A stretch of DNA of 16,676 bases, from contig JBFWYV010000087.1 in the NCBI GenBank assembly GCA_050186055.1, positions 1 to 16,676 of the forward strand, given 5' to 3'. Made by a program: the position numbers and the translations under genes. Origin of the DNA: CAMDPA01 sp050186055 (GTDB lineage Bacteria > Pseudomonadota > Alphaproteobacteria > Rhizobiales > Hyphomicrobiaceae). Under the pieces are notes generated by a model that worked only from the letters and a program-made list of their open reading frames with translations, searched no databases and was not told the DNA's origin. How positions within the stretch are numbered: the stretch's first letter is position 1; the number at the start of each line of letters is the position of its first letter. Positions 6,993 through 16,200 of the stretch are shown here, one piece after another.

Positions 6993-7420
6993 CGCCGGAA
7001 CCTCTCGCCTGGGTTGTGAACGGGCCGATTGCATCAGCCTCGCGTTTGCCTCGGGTGATCTTTATCGCGGGGCCGTGGCCGGCACAATGGCCAGGCGGGG
7101 AAGCAGAGGCGGGGCAAGCGCGCTGCAGGCTTTACCCTCGATCCGGGCCGTGGCTTCGGGGCCGGCCGTGCGGGCCTGTCGACGCGGGTGGTTCCGGCGA
7201 ATTCCTTATCCACGGTCGGAGTGCCCCGGACAAGGTCGCCGATGCAGCAGGGAGCAATGGCGCGTGTGCCGGCCGAAGAAGCGTGCTATGTTCCGTATGG
7301 GTACATAATATGACGGGGGCTGCTCGCAGGGGGAGTGCCTCGACGTTCTGAGCCGAGTGGCCGAGCAACGGCAGTTGCGCCGATAAAGCCAATGCGGCCC
7401 GCTTATTGGGGTGGTGTTTG
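6993..7420. other. Divergent intergenic region, FAH-family / glycosyltransferase
   Basis: About 430 bp of GC-rich DNA with no convincing gene lies between two divergent starts. The only AT-rich patch is GTACATAATATG at 7301-7312, which contains a -10-like CATAAT (7304-7309) about 110 bp before the glycosyltransferase start. No matching -35 is visible at normal spacing, so a promoter there is only a suggestion. Confidence 0.35.
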
Positions 7421-8254
7421 GTGACGGGAAGCGGTCCACGGCAAGCCGAGGATGAAAACGCCAGCGCGATGGTCATCGTCACACTGACCACCACGCCAGC
7501 CCGCATGTGCGCCTTGGATGCGACGCTGCAGTCCATTCTGCGGCAGAAGCGGCGGGCCGACAGAGTGATCGTCTACATTCCGAAGACGTACCGGCGCGCC
7601 GAGTTCGGCTCCTACACGATCCCTGACGTTCCGGCTGGCATCGAGGTCCGCGTGTGCGAGCACGACTATGGTCCGGCGACGAAGATCCTTCCCGCAGTCC
7701 TGGAGTTCGCAGGCCGGGATGTCCGGATCGTCTACTGCGACGATGACCAGGTGTACGATCCGGACTGGCTTGAGCGGCTTGTCGAGGCCAGTGTCAGGCA
7801 CCCCGGAGAGTGCATTGCCGATCGTGGGTTCCGAGTCGCCAAGTTCGATGCAAGACGCAAATTCAAACAGCCGCAATTCAGGCTTCTCAAGTGGGCGAGC
7901 CTGGGTCTCTGGCAGCCCTTGAGAAAGTTCGATACCCGGCGCGAGGATACTGTCGATCTGGCGATGGGGTTCGGCGGCGTCCTCGTCAGGCCGGAGTATT
8001 TCACGGCGGACGCATTCCATATTCCCGACGTGCTCTGGACCGTCGACGACGTATGGCTTTCAGGCCAGCTTGCCTTGAACGGGATCAGAATCCGGCAGGC
8101 TTCGGGCCGCCGCGAGTCTGCCAATTCGCCGGCGGCGGATCTGGTGTCGCTGTTCAAGAGCACGATCGAAGGACACGACAGGACCTCTGCCAATCAGCAA
8201 TGCGTCGAGTATTTCCGCCGAAATCACGGAATCTGGAGCAGTACGGCGCCGTAG
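7421..8254 (+). CDS. GT-A fold glycosyltransferase (family 2-like)
   Basis: The 277-residue protein is probably a cytoplasmic sugar transferase. It begins with a nucleotide-binding strand (MVIVTLTTTPARM), followed by DATLQSILRQKRRADRVIVYIP, then HDYGPATKILPA. The metal/nucleotide-sugar site is a DXD motif in VYCDDDQVYDPDWL. A later TVDDVWLSGQLALNG fits the acceptor-side acidic motif of GT-A enzymes. No membrane segment is seen. Donor and acceptor are unknown. The start is uncertain: no ATG precedes the core except at 7469, which lacks a ribosome binding site. The GTG at 7421 has GGGGTGG (7408-7414) 6 nt upstream and was used; a TTG at 7406 is also open. The gene stands alone, not in a polysaccharide cluster, and converges with the dehydrogenase gene 29 bp away. 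Confidence 0.75.
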   Translation: MTGSGPRQAEDENASAMVIVTLTTTPARMCALDATLQSILRQKRRADRVIVYIPKTYRRAEFGSYTIPDVPAGIEVRVCEHDYGPATKILPAVLEFAGRDVRIVYCDDDQVYDPDWLERLVEASVRHPGECIADRGFRVAKFDARRKFKQPQFRLLKWASLGLWQPLRKFDTRREDTVDLAMGFGGVLVRPEYFTADAFHIPDVLWTVDDVWLSGQLALNGIRIRQASGRRESANSPAADLVSLFKSTIEGHDRTSANQQCVEYFRRNHGIWSSTAP

Positions 8255-8283
8255 CGGCTGCGTGCTTCTGATTGGAAAGCATT

Positions 8284-9282
8284 TCAGAACATGGCGGGAT
8301 GGACGCGGTCCGGCGGCGTGTGGCCGTCCATGAAGGTCTTGATGTTGATGATGACCTTTTCGCCCATGTCGACCCGGCCCTCGATCGTGGCCGATCCCAT
8401 GTGCGGCAGAGCGACGACGCGATCCGACCCGAGCAACTTCGGGTTGACCGCGGGTTCATGCTCAAACACGTCGAGACCTGCGCCGGCGATCGTACCCGCT
8501 TCGATCATTCGGGCGAGCTCGTTCTCGTCGATCACTTCGCCGCGAGCCGTATTCACGATGTAGGCCGTAGGTTTCAGTAGCTTCAGCCGACGCGCCGACA
8601 GGAGATGGTAGGTGGCCGGCGTGTGCGGGCAATTGACGGACACGATGTCCATGCGCGCCAGCATCTGGTCGAGGCTGTCCCAGTAGGTCGCCTCCAGCTC
8701 ATGCTCGACCTCTTCGGCGACGCGGCGGCGGTTGTGGTAGTGGATCTGGAGACCGAACGCCCTGGCCCGGCGGGCGACAGCCTGGCCAATGCGCCCCATG
8801 CCGATGATTCCAAGCCGCTTGCCCCAGATGCGGTGGCCCAGCATCCAGGTCGGCGACCAGCCCGTCCAGTGCGTGCGGGGGTCCTTCATGAATGCGGTGC
8901 CTTCAGCCAGCCTGCGCGGCACGGCGAGGATCAAGGCCATCGTCATGTCGGCGGTATCCTCGGTCAGGACACCGGGTGTATTGGTGACAATGATTCCGCG
9001 ATTGCGGGCGGTGTCGAGATCGATGTTGTCCACGCCGGTGCCGAAATTCGCGATCAGCTTGAGTTCGGGCGCGGCCTGGGACAGCACGGCGCGATCGATT
9101 CTGTCGGTTACGGTCGGAACCAGTACGTTGGCGGTCTTGACGGCAGCGATCAGGTCCGCCTGGCTCATCGGAGCATCGTCGACATTGAGACGCGCGTCGA
9201 ACAGCTCGCGCATGCGCGTCTCGACCACCTCCGGCAGCTTGCGCGTGACGATGACGGTCGGCTTCTTGGCGGAGGTCGGCAT
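8284..9282 (-). CDS. D-2-hydroxyacid dehydrogenase, glyoxylate/hydroxypyruvate reductase type
   Basis: This cytoplasmic oxidoreductase reduces 2-oxoacids such as glyoxylate or hydroxypyruvate with NAD(P)H. The 332-residue chain has the expected two-domain order. An N-terminal substrate domain contains NFGTGVDNIDLD and VTNTPGVLTEDTADMT. The dinucleotide fold has GMGRIGQAVA (161-170). The catalytic triad is Arg247 (NTARGEV), Glu276 (DVFEHEP) and His294 (LPHMGSAT). The second Rossmann strand ends IHYHNRRR (residues 180-187) with Asn-Arg-Arg rather than an acidic residue, which favours NADPH over NADH. The TNTPGVLT stretch is typical of glyoxylate/hydroxypyruvate reductases. The ribosome binding site before the ATG is weak. 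It diverges from the SH3-domain gene. Confidence 0.95.
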   Translation of the reverse strand: MPTSAKKPTVIVTRKLPEVVETRMRELFDARLNVDDAPMSQADLIAAVKTANVLVPTVTDRIDRAVLSQAAPELKLIANFGTGVDNIDLDTARNRGIIVTNTPGVLTEDTADMTMALILAVPRRLAEGTAFMKDPRTHWTGWSPTWMLGHRIWGKRLGIIGMGRIGQAVARRARAFGLQIHYHNRRRVAEEVEHELEATYWDSLDQMLARMDIVSVNCPHTPATYHLLSARRLKLLKPTAYIVNTARGEVIDENELARMIEAGTIAGAGLDVFEHEPAVNPKLLGSDRVVALPHMGSATIEGRVDMGEKVIINIKTFMDGHTPPDRVHPAMF

Positions 9283-9501
9283 GGCTTTATCGGACGCTCA
9301 GTGTGGCGGACAGCGTACGTGAACGTTGGAGCCCGGCTCAAGCAAGGCAGCTTCAAATTGCAGTAAGTACCCTACCAGACGGCCAACGTCGTGACAAAAT
9401 CATGGGGCGATGTGCCCGCGCGTGTGCGGTTCCCGCATAGGTGTAGATTGATCCCGGCCGGCCGGTTGACGATGGCGGCGAAGCAAGGCAATTGCGGGCT
9501 C

Positions 9502-10101
9502 ATGCAGAGCGGCTCCGGCAAAGAAACGCGGCGATCGGACCGGAGGAGGCTGGTGTCCGCGCCGGCTTGGGGCTTCATTGTTCTTCTGGTCTGCATGAGC
9601 TCGATGGTGCCGGTTTCGGCTACGTCGAAGGCTGAGACGGCCGGCGAGCGAACAGGCCCAAGCGGCCTGCCGTTGCCGCGGTACGTGAGCCTCAAGTCGG
9701 ATCGCGTCAACATGCGTGCGGGGCCGGGGCTCAAATATCCGACCAAGTGGGTCTATCGGCGGGCGGGATTGCCGGTCGAGGTTCTGCGCGAGTACGAGGG
9801 CTGGCGCGAGGTGCGCGATGCGGAAGGCGTCACCGGCTGGGTCATCGGTTCGTTGTTATCGGGCCGGCGTACGGCGCTGATCATGCCGTGGGAGCGCAAG
9901 GCGGGCCGCAAGACCGTTCAGGTCGAGCTGAAGTCGGACGACAGGACGGACGCGGGCCATGTGGCGCAGGTCGAGGCTGGCGTGATCGCCAATGTCAGGT
10001 CCTGCGACGGCCGCTGGTGTGCGGTCTCGGTCGGCGACATCCGCGGCTACCTGCAGCAGAAGGCGCTATGGGGCGTCTATCCCAACGAGACCGTCAGATA
10101 G
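9502..10101 (+). CDS. Exported bacterial SH3-domain protein
   Basis: This likely periplasmic protein has an N-terminal signal (basic ETRRSDRRR, hydrophobic GFIVLLVCMSSMV, possible cleavage after VSA) and two SH3_3/SH3_4-type repeats. The first starts YVSLKSDRVNMRAGPGLKYP and ends GWVIGSLLSGRR; NMRAGPG is the hallmark of bacterial SH3 domains. The second, more divergent one spans VQVELKSDD to GYLQQKALWGVYP, with a Cys pair (CDGRWC) that could form a disulfide. Such domains bind peptidoglycan or cell-wall partners; no catalytic domain is attached. The frame is open from a GTG at 9391, with ATG codons at 9472 and 9502. I chose 9502 because it gives a normal-length signal peptide, but no start has a clear ribosome binding site. 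It converges with the histidine kinase gene. Confidence 0.83.
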   Translation: MQSGSGKETRRSDRRRLVSAPAWGFIVLLVCMSSMVPVSATSKAETAGERTGPSGLPLPRYVSLKSDRVNMRAGPGLKYPTKWVYRRAGLPVEVLREYEGWREVRDAEGVTGWVIGSLLSGRRTALIMPWERKAGRKTVQVELKSDDRTDAGHVAQVEAGVIANVRSCDGRWCAVSVGDIRGYLQQKALWGVYPNETVR

Positions 10102-10102
10102 G

Positions 10103-10120
10103 CGGGCTGCGCCCGGCGGG
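10103..10120. terminator. GC hairpins in the convergent spacer
   Basis: Between the stops of the SH3 gene and the kinase gene lie two overlapping hairpins that compete with each other: CGGGC-TGC-GCCCG (10103-10115) and CCGGC-GG-GCCGG (about 10113-10124). There is no T-tract, so a role in shared 3'-end formation is possible but weakly supported. Confidence 0.25.
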
Positions 10121-10125
10121 CCGGC

Positions 10126-12444
10126 TCAGGCGGCGCTGGTGCGGGCCCGGTGGCGATCCGGCGTGCGACACCAGCGCTCGAGCAGCTCGATGATCTCCTG
10201 CTTGTGGAAGGGCTTGGCAAGATAGTCGTCGAAGCCTGCTTCTATGCAGCGCTGGCGGTCCTCGGCGAAGGCGTTGGCCGTGAGCGCGACCAACGGCGGC
10301 ACGCGGCCGGGAGCGCCGGGGTTCTGCTCAGCGATACGCCGGATCGTGCCGACGGCGGCAAGACCGTCCATTCGCGGCATGTGAACGTCCATCAAGACGA
10401 TGTCAAACGCCGGATCCTGGCCCGACAGGCAGCGGCTCAGCGCCGACACGGCCTGCTCGCCGTCGGCGACGTGGACGACATGGCAACCGGCATTCTCCAG
10501 CATCTTGCGCGCGAGAAGGGCATTGATGGCGTTGTCCTCGGCCAATAGCGCCCGGTAGCCGGTGCTTGTCCCGGCCGGGCGAGCCGGCTGCGGATCGGTT
10601 TTGTCCGCTTCACGCGTCAAAGCGCTTTTGTGCTGGCTGGAGAGCACCTCCAACCGCGTCATGAGCGACACGGGGCGGACGGGGCGCATGAGATAGGTCT
10701 CGAAACCGGCGGCTCGGTACTCGTGGAGCGCGGGCTTGGCGACGGCATCGATGAGAATGATGCCGTGTACCGAATTCGTCCCGGCGCGTGATCTTGCCGT
10801 GGCGAGGAGCTTTGCCGCTTCGGCGATGTCTCCGTCGGCGTCGGCAATCACGATCTCAACCGGCCGGCCGGCTGCGGCAGCGAGATCGATTTCCCTGTTG
10901 GACGCAAGATCGTCCGCCTCGAGGCCGCGAAGGCCGACGGAACGCAAACTGGTCGAGAGGGCCCGGCGCTCGATCAGCCGGTCGAATGCGAGCAGAACCG
11001 TGCCCCGGATATCGGGCCGCGAGAGGATCGGCAATCCCTCTGCGGCCGGCGCGGCGCGCAGCGGCAAGCTCAGCGTGAAGTTTGCCCCGCGATCGGGACG
11101 GCTCTCGACTGCGATGCTGCCGTCCATGGCGCGGGCGAGCCGCTGCGAGATCGCCAGGCCGAGTCCGGTGCCGCCGCGTCGCTGAGCCAGCGGGCCGTCG
11201 GCCTGCGCGAACTCGGCGAAGAGAGCGGAGATCGATTCCGGCGCGAGCCCGATGCCGGTGTCCTTGACGCTGATGACGAGACGCGGTGCGCCGGCGCCGC
11301 CGTCCTTCGAAACCGTCAGCAGAACCCCGCCGCGGTCCGTGAACTTTACGGCGTTGCTGAGCAAGTTGAGCAGGATCTGACGCAGGCGGGATTCATCGCC
11401 GATGATGACGGAGGGCAATGCCGGATCGATCGTCCAGGCGAATTCGAGGCCTTTCTCGTGTGCGGCCGGCGCCACCAGCTCGATCGCGGCCTGGACGCAA
11501 TTGTGAAGTCCCAACGGGGCTTCGTTGATGACAAGCTTTCCCGCCTCGATCTTTGAGAAATCAAGGATCTCGTCGATCAACTGCATCAGCGTACGGGCGG
11601 ATTGCTCGATCGCGCCGTTATATGTTGCCTGCTCTTCATTGAGCTTCGTTTCCGACAGAAGGAGCGACATGCCGATAATGCCGTTCATCGGCGTCCGGAT
11701 TTCGTGACTCATCGCGGCAAGGAAGCGCGACTTGGCGCGGTCGGCCGCCTGGGCCTGGTCGCGGGCTTCGGCGAGTGCCGCCTGGAACTCGCGTTCCTCG
11801 GTGATGTCGCGGCCGATGAGCTGGATCTCACTTGTGCCGGTCTCGCTGTCGAGCGTTGCGCCCGGCACGACGTTGCGTTCGATTGCATACCAGCGCGGAC
11901 CGCTGGTCGTTTCCACCAGCTTCACCACGGATCGGTTTGCCGCAGAGGCGTCGGCGCCGCCTGCATCCTCGGCCAGGATCGCAGGCGCAAAGGTGCTGCC
12001 CAGCACCTCCTCGGCAGTCACGCCGAACGAGCGGCAGAAGGCCTTGTTCACGAATGTCAGGCGGTCGCCGGCGTCGCGGCGGCAGATCAGGTTGGCCTGA
12101 CTGTCGAGCAGGTCGCGGTAGCGCGCCTCGCTGTCGCGGAGATGCCAGGACAGGTCTTCGAGGTCTTCGATGCGGCGCTCGAGCCGGTCGGCAGCCTGGG
12201 CGCGTATCAATAGTGCGGCGACAACAGAGGCTGCGGTTGCCAAGGCGAGGGTCAGAGCGGCGATCAGAACCAGCGACGCCGTGGAGAACTGTGCGGGCAA
12301 AAGTGCGAGTGATGTTGCGCCGGCGAACAGGACGCCTGTCGCGAGCACAAGCGCGGCAGATGCGCATGGCCAGCGCGCGACAACTGCCGAGGCCGTCCGC
12401 AAACGACCGGGCAGATCAAGAACGCTATTGTCCGACCTACCCAC
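10126..12444 (-). CDS. Membrane-bound hybrid sensor histidine kinase (PAS-HisKA-HATPase-REC-REC)
   Basis: The 772-residue inner-membrane sensor has two hydrophobic segments (about 28-50 and 57-80) with only a short loop between them, so sensing is probably cytoplasmic or intramembrane. A coiled linker leads into a PAS domain (about 100-215, ending IGRDITEERE). HisKA follows with the phospho-acceptor His247 in SHEIRTPMNGI. HATPase_c has N-box Asn364, G1 DTGIG (395-399) and G2 GGTGLGL (424-430). The first receiver-like domain (about 480-600) is degenerate. The C-terminal receiver (about 630-755) is intact, with Asp686 in VLMDVHMPRMDG and Lys744 in YLAKPF. Start is GTG with a weak AGG upstream. 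No response regulator or Hpt gene is adjacent, so it is an orphan hybrid kinase that probably uses a remote phosphotransferase. Confidence 0.95.
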   Translation of the reverse strand: MGRSDNSVLDLPGRLRTASAVVARWPCASAALVLATGVLFAGATSLALLPAQFSTASLVLIAALTLALATAASVVAALLIRAQAADRLERRIEDLEDLSWHLRDSEARYRDLLDSQANLICRRDAGDRLTFVNKAFCRSFGVTAEEVLGSTFAPAILAEDAGGADASAANRSVVKLVETTSGPRWYAIERNVVPGATLDSETGTSEIQLIGRDITEEREFQAALAEARDQAQAADRAKSRFLAAMSHEIRTPMNGIIGMSLLLSETKLNEEQATYNGAIEQSARTLMQLIDEILDFSKIEAGKLVINEAPLGLHNCVQAAIELVAPAAHEKGLEFAWTIDPALPSVIIGDESRLRQILLNLLSNAVKFTDRGGVLLTVSKDGGAGAPRLVISVKDTGIGLAPESISALFAEFAQADGPLAQRRGGTGLGLAISQRLARAMDGSIAVESRPDRGANFTLSLPLRAAPAAEGLPILSRPDIRGTVLLAFDRLIERRALSTSLRSVGLRGLEADDLASNREIDLAAAAGRPVEIVIADADGDIAEAAKLLATARSRAGTNSVHGIILIDAVAKPALHEYRAAGFETYLMRPVRPVSLMTRLEVLSSQHKSALTREADKTDPQPARPAGTSTGYRALLAEDNAINALLARKMLENAGCHVVHVADGEQAVSALSRCLSGQDPAFDIVLMDVHMPRMDGLAAVGTIRRIAEQNPGAPGRVPPLVALTANAFAEDRQRCIEAGFDDYLAKPFHKQEIIELLERWCRTPDRHRARTSAA

Positions 12445-12789
12445 TTGCGCGACCGACCTACAAAAACACTTGAGCCTCGAGCGACGAACGTAGGCGAGCG
12501 AGAATTGATAAATTGTTGACAGTTCTGGTTAATTCGGTGGCATTACTTTGAATTATCGGCTGTGCGATCCGGGTTGTCGCGCAGCCTCGATGCACCGGTG
12601 GGCGTGAGGCGGCGTCCAAGCGAAAATTTTGGGGGATCGGCCGGCCCCGTGCACAACTGGTTGTGAGAAGAACGGGAGCCGCGGTGGCCGCAGCAAGAAG
12701 ACTCAGCCTGCCCCGGCGTCGCTGGATCCGCCGTATCGTAGCGGCCTAGGCGGACAGACGTGCAGTCATTGTCCCGATCGCGATGCGCA
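12445..12789. other. Upstream region of the histidine kinase gene
   Basis: About 345 bp without a convincing gene. It should carry the kinase promoter, reading leftward. Between 12505 and 12560 it is clearly AT-richer than its surroundings. A TTGACA (12516-12521) reads rightward, away from the kinase, with no good -10, and is probably chance. Near the left-reading start are no strong promoter boxes that I can name. Two palindromes are present: CACAAC-TG-GTTGTG (12652-12665) and GGCCGGCC (12639-12646). Confidence 0.4.
12652..12665. promoter_or_regulatory. Operator-like palindrome
   Basis: CACAAC-TG-GTTGTG is a perfect inverted repeat with 6-bp arms and a 2-bp centre, about 210 bp upstream of the kinase start. 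The size and spacing fit a dimeric repressor site. No cognate regulator is in the window and no second copy was noticed. Confidence 0.25.
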
Positions 12790-12882
12790 TCACATCGTGT
12801 GCAGGAGCAGGAACAGACCCACGCCTATGGCCGGCGCCAGGGTGCTGGCCAGCACCATCAACATGAACGACTTTACGCCCAC
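12790..12882 (-). CDS. Candidate 30-residue single-pass membrane peptide
   Basis: A short open frame starts at GTG 12882, with GGGGA about 5-6 nt upstream (GGGGAAACGAAGTG). It encodes 30 residues: MGVKSFMLMVLAST, a helix breaker (APA), then IGVGLFLLLHTM, ending at TGA. Almost the whole chain is hydrophobic after a single Lys, as expected of a small inner-membrane protein. Evidence is the ribosome binding site plus hydrophobicity; GC-rich DNA can yield such frames by chance. I recognise no family; CydX-, KdpF- or CcoQ-like subunits are of similar size but none of their partners is near. An internal ATG at 12864 is an alternative start. It lies between the HerA-like gene and the kinase gene, on the same strand as both. 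Confidence 0.35.
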   Translation of the reverse strand: MGVKSFMLMVLASTLAPAIGVGLFLLLHTM

Positions 12883-13256
12883 TTCGTTTCCCCGCTGACA
12901 AAATACGCGCCTTGTGGTCCGCACACGAAATGTCGAACCGCCGGCTGCTCTGGAAGTACGCCCACTGATCTCCAGAACTTAGTCATCATACATCATTACG
13001 TCTGAACCAGCAGCGGATTATCGCATCAGGCGAAGGAGATTGTTTCGCATTTGCGAAGCTGGTCCAGCGTCCAATGTCGACCGGAGACGCCCATTACATC
13101 AAAAGCTTAGACTTTCAAATAGTTTTCACATTCAATGCATAACTGGTCTGCAGGTTGCGGGCGGCTGGTGCATGACGATTTCAATCGGGAATTGCGATTG
13201 CTACGTTGCTCAATCGCATCATTCGTCCGCTGACGTTGCAATCGTGCAACGCCGTT
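12883..13256. other. AT-richer gene-free region downstream of the HerA-like gene
   Basis: About 375 bp follow the stop of the large ATPase gene. The stretch 12970-13150 is distinctly AT-rich for this genome. Near the ATPase stop are two inverted repeats, described separately. I see no protein gene, tRNA or clear promoter. The lower GC would fit either an old insertion boundary or simply a long promoter/terminator region. Confidence 0.35.
13193..13251 (-). terminator. Paired hairpins after the HerA-like gene
   Basis: Reading leftward from the ATPase stop, CGTTGC-ACGATT-GCAACG (13251-13234) is followed by TGCGATTG/CAATCGCA (13218-13211 with 13200-13193, 10-nt loop). Both stems are perfect. No T-run follows either, so these could be Rho-dependent 3'-end stabilisers rather than intrinsic terminators. 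Confidence 0.3.
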
Positions 13257-16200
13257 TCAGCGCAGGTCGAACAGTCTAAGCTGGCGCTCATCCTGGCCCT
13301 TGGTCTCGCGCGCGAGCTGTTCGATGCGATCGAACGGAACCTGCTCGGCGCTGATGAGCGAGCGCTGAGCCCGCATGGACCTGACGAGACCTTCCTGGAC
13401 CAGATGGAATTCGCCGACAGTCTGGTGGGGCAGCACGGCAGCCGGATCGAGGCCGCTCTCGCTTTGGAAGGCGGCGCGCAGCTTCTTGAGCGCGGTATCC
13501 TCCCGCACGCGGCCGATGAACCACGACGTGATCTGATCGCGGCTCTTGTAGTCGAGATCGCCGGGCGATTGCGTCGCCAACATGATGCCGAGGCCGGCCG
13601 AGCGGGCGCGCTTGAGCAGGCTCTGCAGGGGCTCTGCGGTGGCCGGCTTGGCGTTGGCGGGAATGTAGAGGTCGGCCTCGTCGAACATGACGACGGCCTG
13701 GAGCTGGTCGTTCGGGTTGCGCTGGCAGAACCGGAGCGCCTCGGACAGGAACTGCGAGACCCAGAACAGGATGTTCTCGTTGTCGCCGAGGAAGCCGGTG
13801 TAGATGACCGACAGCCGGGTCCGGCCCTCGCGCTTGTAGGGCCCAAGTCCAAGCAGCGATTCCACGCGCAGGCTCTCGCCGCCGCCTTCGAACAGGGCCG
13901 AGTTGCGGTGACGGAGGCTGTCGAGCTGGGCGACCAGATCGCGGCGGATCTTGCCGGACGGGTCCATGCGCTGGGTCAGGTCGGTGAGCTCCGGGTCCTC
14001 ATCCTCCAAAAGATGAATGAGGTCGCCGAGGGTCACTTCCGAACGCGAGCGGGAGCCGAGAATTTTGAGCGCGACGGACAGCGTGCCGGACTGCTTCTGA
14101 TGGGTTGCCGAGTTCTTCAGGTGGAGCATGTCGCCGAGAGCGGCGGCGGAGAGATTGGCGAGCAGCTGCTGCTCGTGCTCGGGAAGCTCGGATATGCCGG
14201 TGGGCAGGAGCGTGATGGAGATCGGACGTCCCGAGGCGCGGCCCGGCGTATAGACGGCGACATCGATGGCGTCGGCCAGTTTCTCGCGTTCGGCGCGGCG
14301 TTCGGAATAGTCGGTCTCGTTGAAGCGCCAGACGTCGGGGTTGGCATAGGAGCAGAGGTCGCCTTTGCGGTCGATCAGGACGGCCGGAATGCCGCGCAGC
14401 AGAAGCTGCTCGATGACGGTGAGGGCGAGTGTCGTCTTACCCGAGCCGGAGCCTCCCAGAACCGCCGCATGGCGCTTGAGCACGTCCATGTTGAGGGTGA
14501 CGGGCCTGCTGCCGCTCCCGTTGGTTCGGCCGGCGTAGATGGAGTTCGTGCCGTTGGCGTTTTCGTCGAGCAGGACCTCGATCGGCAACTCGTCGTCGTT
14601 GGCGGGAGCGACGTCCGATCCGGCAGTACCCCATCCGGTCCAGTCGGCCCATGTCGCCCCGGTTGCAGTGGAGGTGGCCATGGAGGGGAGCAATGCTTCG
14701 TCGCCGGTGTGCTCGGTCTGCTCCGCGCAGGGCTCGCCGGCGTCTGCGTCTGCGTCCGAGGTGATCACGGCGGGCGGCAGCTCCTGGCGCGGCGTCAAAG
14801 ACCGCGTGAGCAGGTCAAGCCGCAGAAGCTGCACGATCGGCAGGAGGCCCGACAGCAGCCTTGCCTGCTCGAACCAGCTTCTGAAGCCGGGATCGTGACG
14901 ATGGTCGTCATGGAACTGCCGCACCGCAATCATGCGCTCCCACTCGGGGATGGGCACCAGCACGGAGCGGCCACCATTCTCGCGGTATTTGCGGTAGACC
15001 ATCGCCGTCTGGTTCTTGCGGTTCGGAGGGAAATCGCTGGCGCGGAGCATGAACGTCGTCCGGCCGCTCATGGCTGCCAGCACCTTGTCGAGCTGACGCT
15101 TGAAGCCACCGCCCTGCGTCGGTCGATTGCATAGAAAGATGCGGGCTTCCTGGCTGAACCCGGTCTTGTGACGGAATGCGATCTCGATCGCCGGAACGTC
15201 GCTGGCGATTTCGAGGCGCTTGATGGCGAAGGCGGTGAAGGACGCGGCCCATTCCTCCTTGCCGCACTCGAGAGCGCCGACGAGCACGTCCATCAGGTCG
15301 GTATCGGTGGGCGGAATCTCGGCCTCATTGGATGCGCAGAAGTTTTCCCAGAGCGTGCGGTAGTCGATTTGCGGATGCGGCTCGTTGGCCGCGTCGTTGG
15401 AGGTCTTGAAGCCGAGGGCTGCGACGAGAGAATCGAGAAAGCCGGGCATGCTGCTCGAGGCAACGGGAGCGCTGGTCTCGTCGTCGTGATCATCGGCCCC
15501 GAGCGTACGGATCCGGTTCTGGGCGTGCTCCAGCAGGCGGCGGGTCGAGAGGCCGCCGAACTCCTCGAAGAAGTTGGGGCCGAAGAATGCGGCCGCGTCG
15601 GGATAGCTCGGGCCGCCGGCGTGCGCCTTGGACTGATGCTCCAGCCGGCGCGCAATGATGAGGCGGGCCTCTTCGGGGGTCCGCGATTCCAGCAGTGCGA
15701 CAGGGCCTGCCTTCTCGACGCGGTCGATGTAGGATTGTGGCAGGATAGCGCGGGCCTGACCGTAAAACTCTTCCAGGCTCGCGATTATGATGATGGCGCG
15801 CGGGACGCGGTTGGCGATCTGCATCAGATTGCCGACGGCGCGCTGGAAGCGCTCCTCCGCATCCTCGAAATTGCGCAGGTCCTCGACCTGGTCGATGCAG
15901 AATACGAGCGCGGAGCGGTCTGCGGACCACATCAGGCGACCGAGACTCTCGATGATCTCGAAGGCCCGGCCATCGCCGGCATTGGGGTCGAGCGCGGCAA
16001 CGGCGGCCTGCGCCAGCTCGTTGAGCGGGCGGCCCTGAAGATACTGCCGAATGCGCTGATCAACCCGGGCATCGGCACGCTGCAGGTAGAGCAGGGCACG
16101 GATGATATTGATGTCGAGATTGTCGTCGGCGAAGCGGGGCGATGCGACGATGTCGTCGGCCAGACCGAGGATGAAGCGGGCCAGGTCCTTTTCGCTCAGC

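Noticed and set aside
12516..12546. TTGACA followed by a -10-like CATTAC on the plus strand
   Set aside because: The spacing is 19 bp, the -10 is poor and no plus-strand gene lies downstream, so it is most likely chance.
12746..12790. A 14-codon frame (MRIAIGTM...) overlapping the micro-protein stop by TGATG
   Set aside because: Stop-start overlap hints at coupling, but 14 residues without any other signal is not supportable.
12629..12898. An 89-codon plus-strand frame upstream of the kinase gene
   Set aside because: Its composition (Arg/Pro/Ser/Gly/Cys) shows no domain, it lacks a ribosome binding site, and it overlaps the better-supported micro-protein on the other strand.
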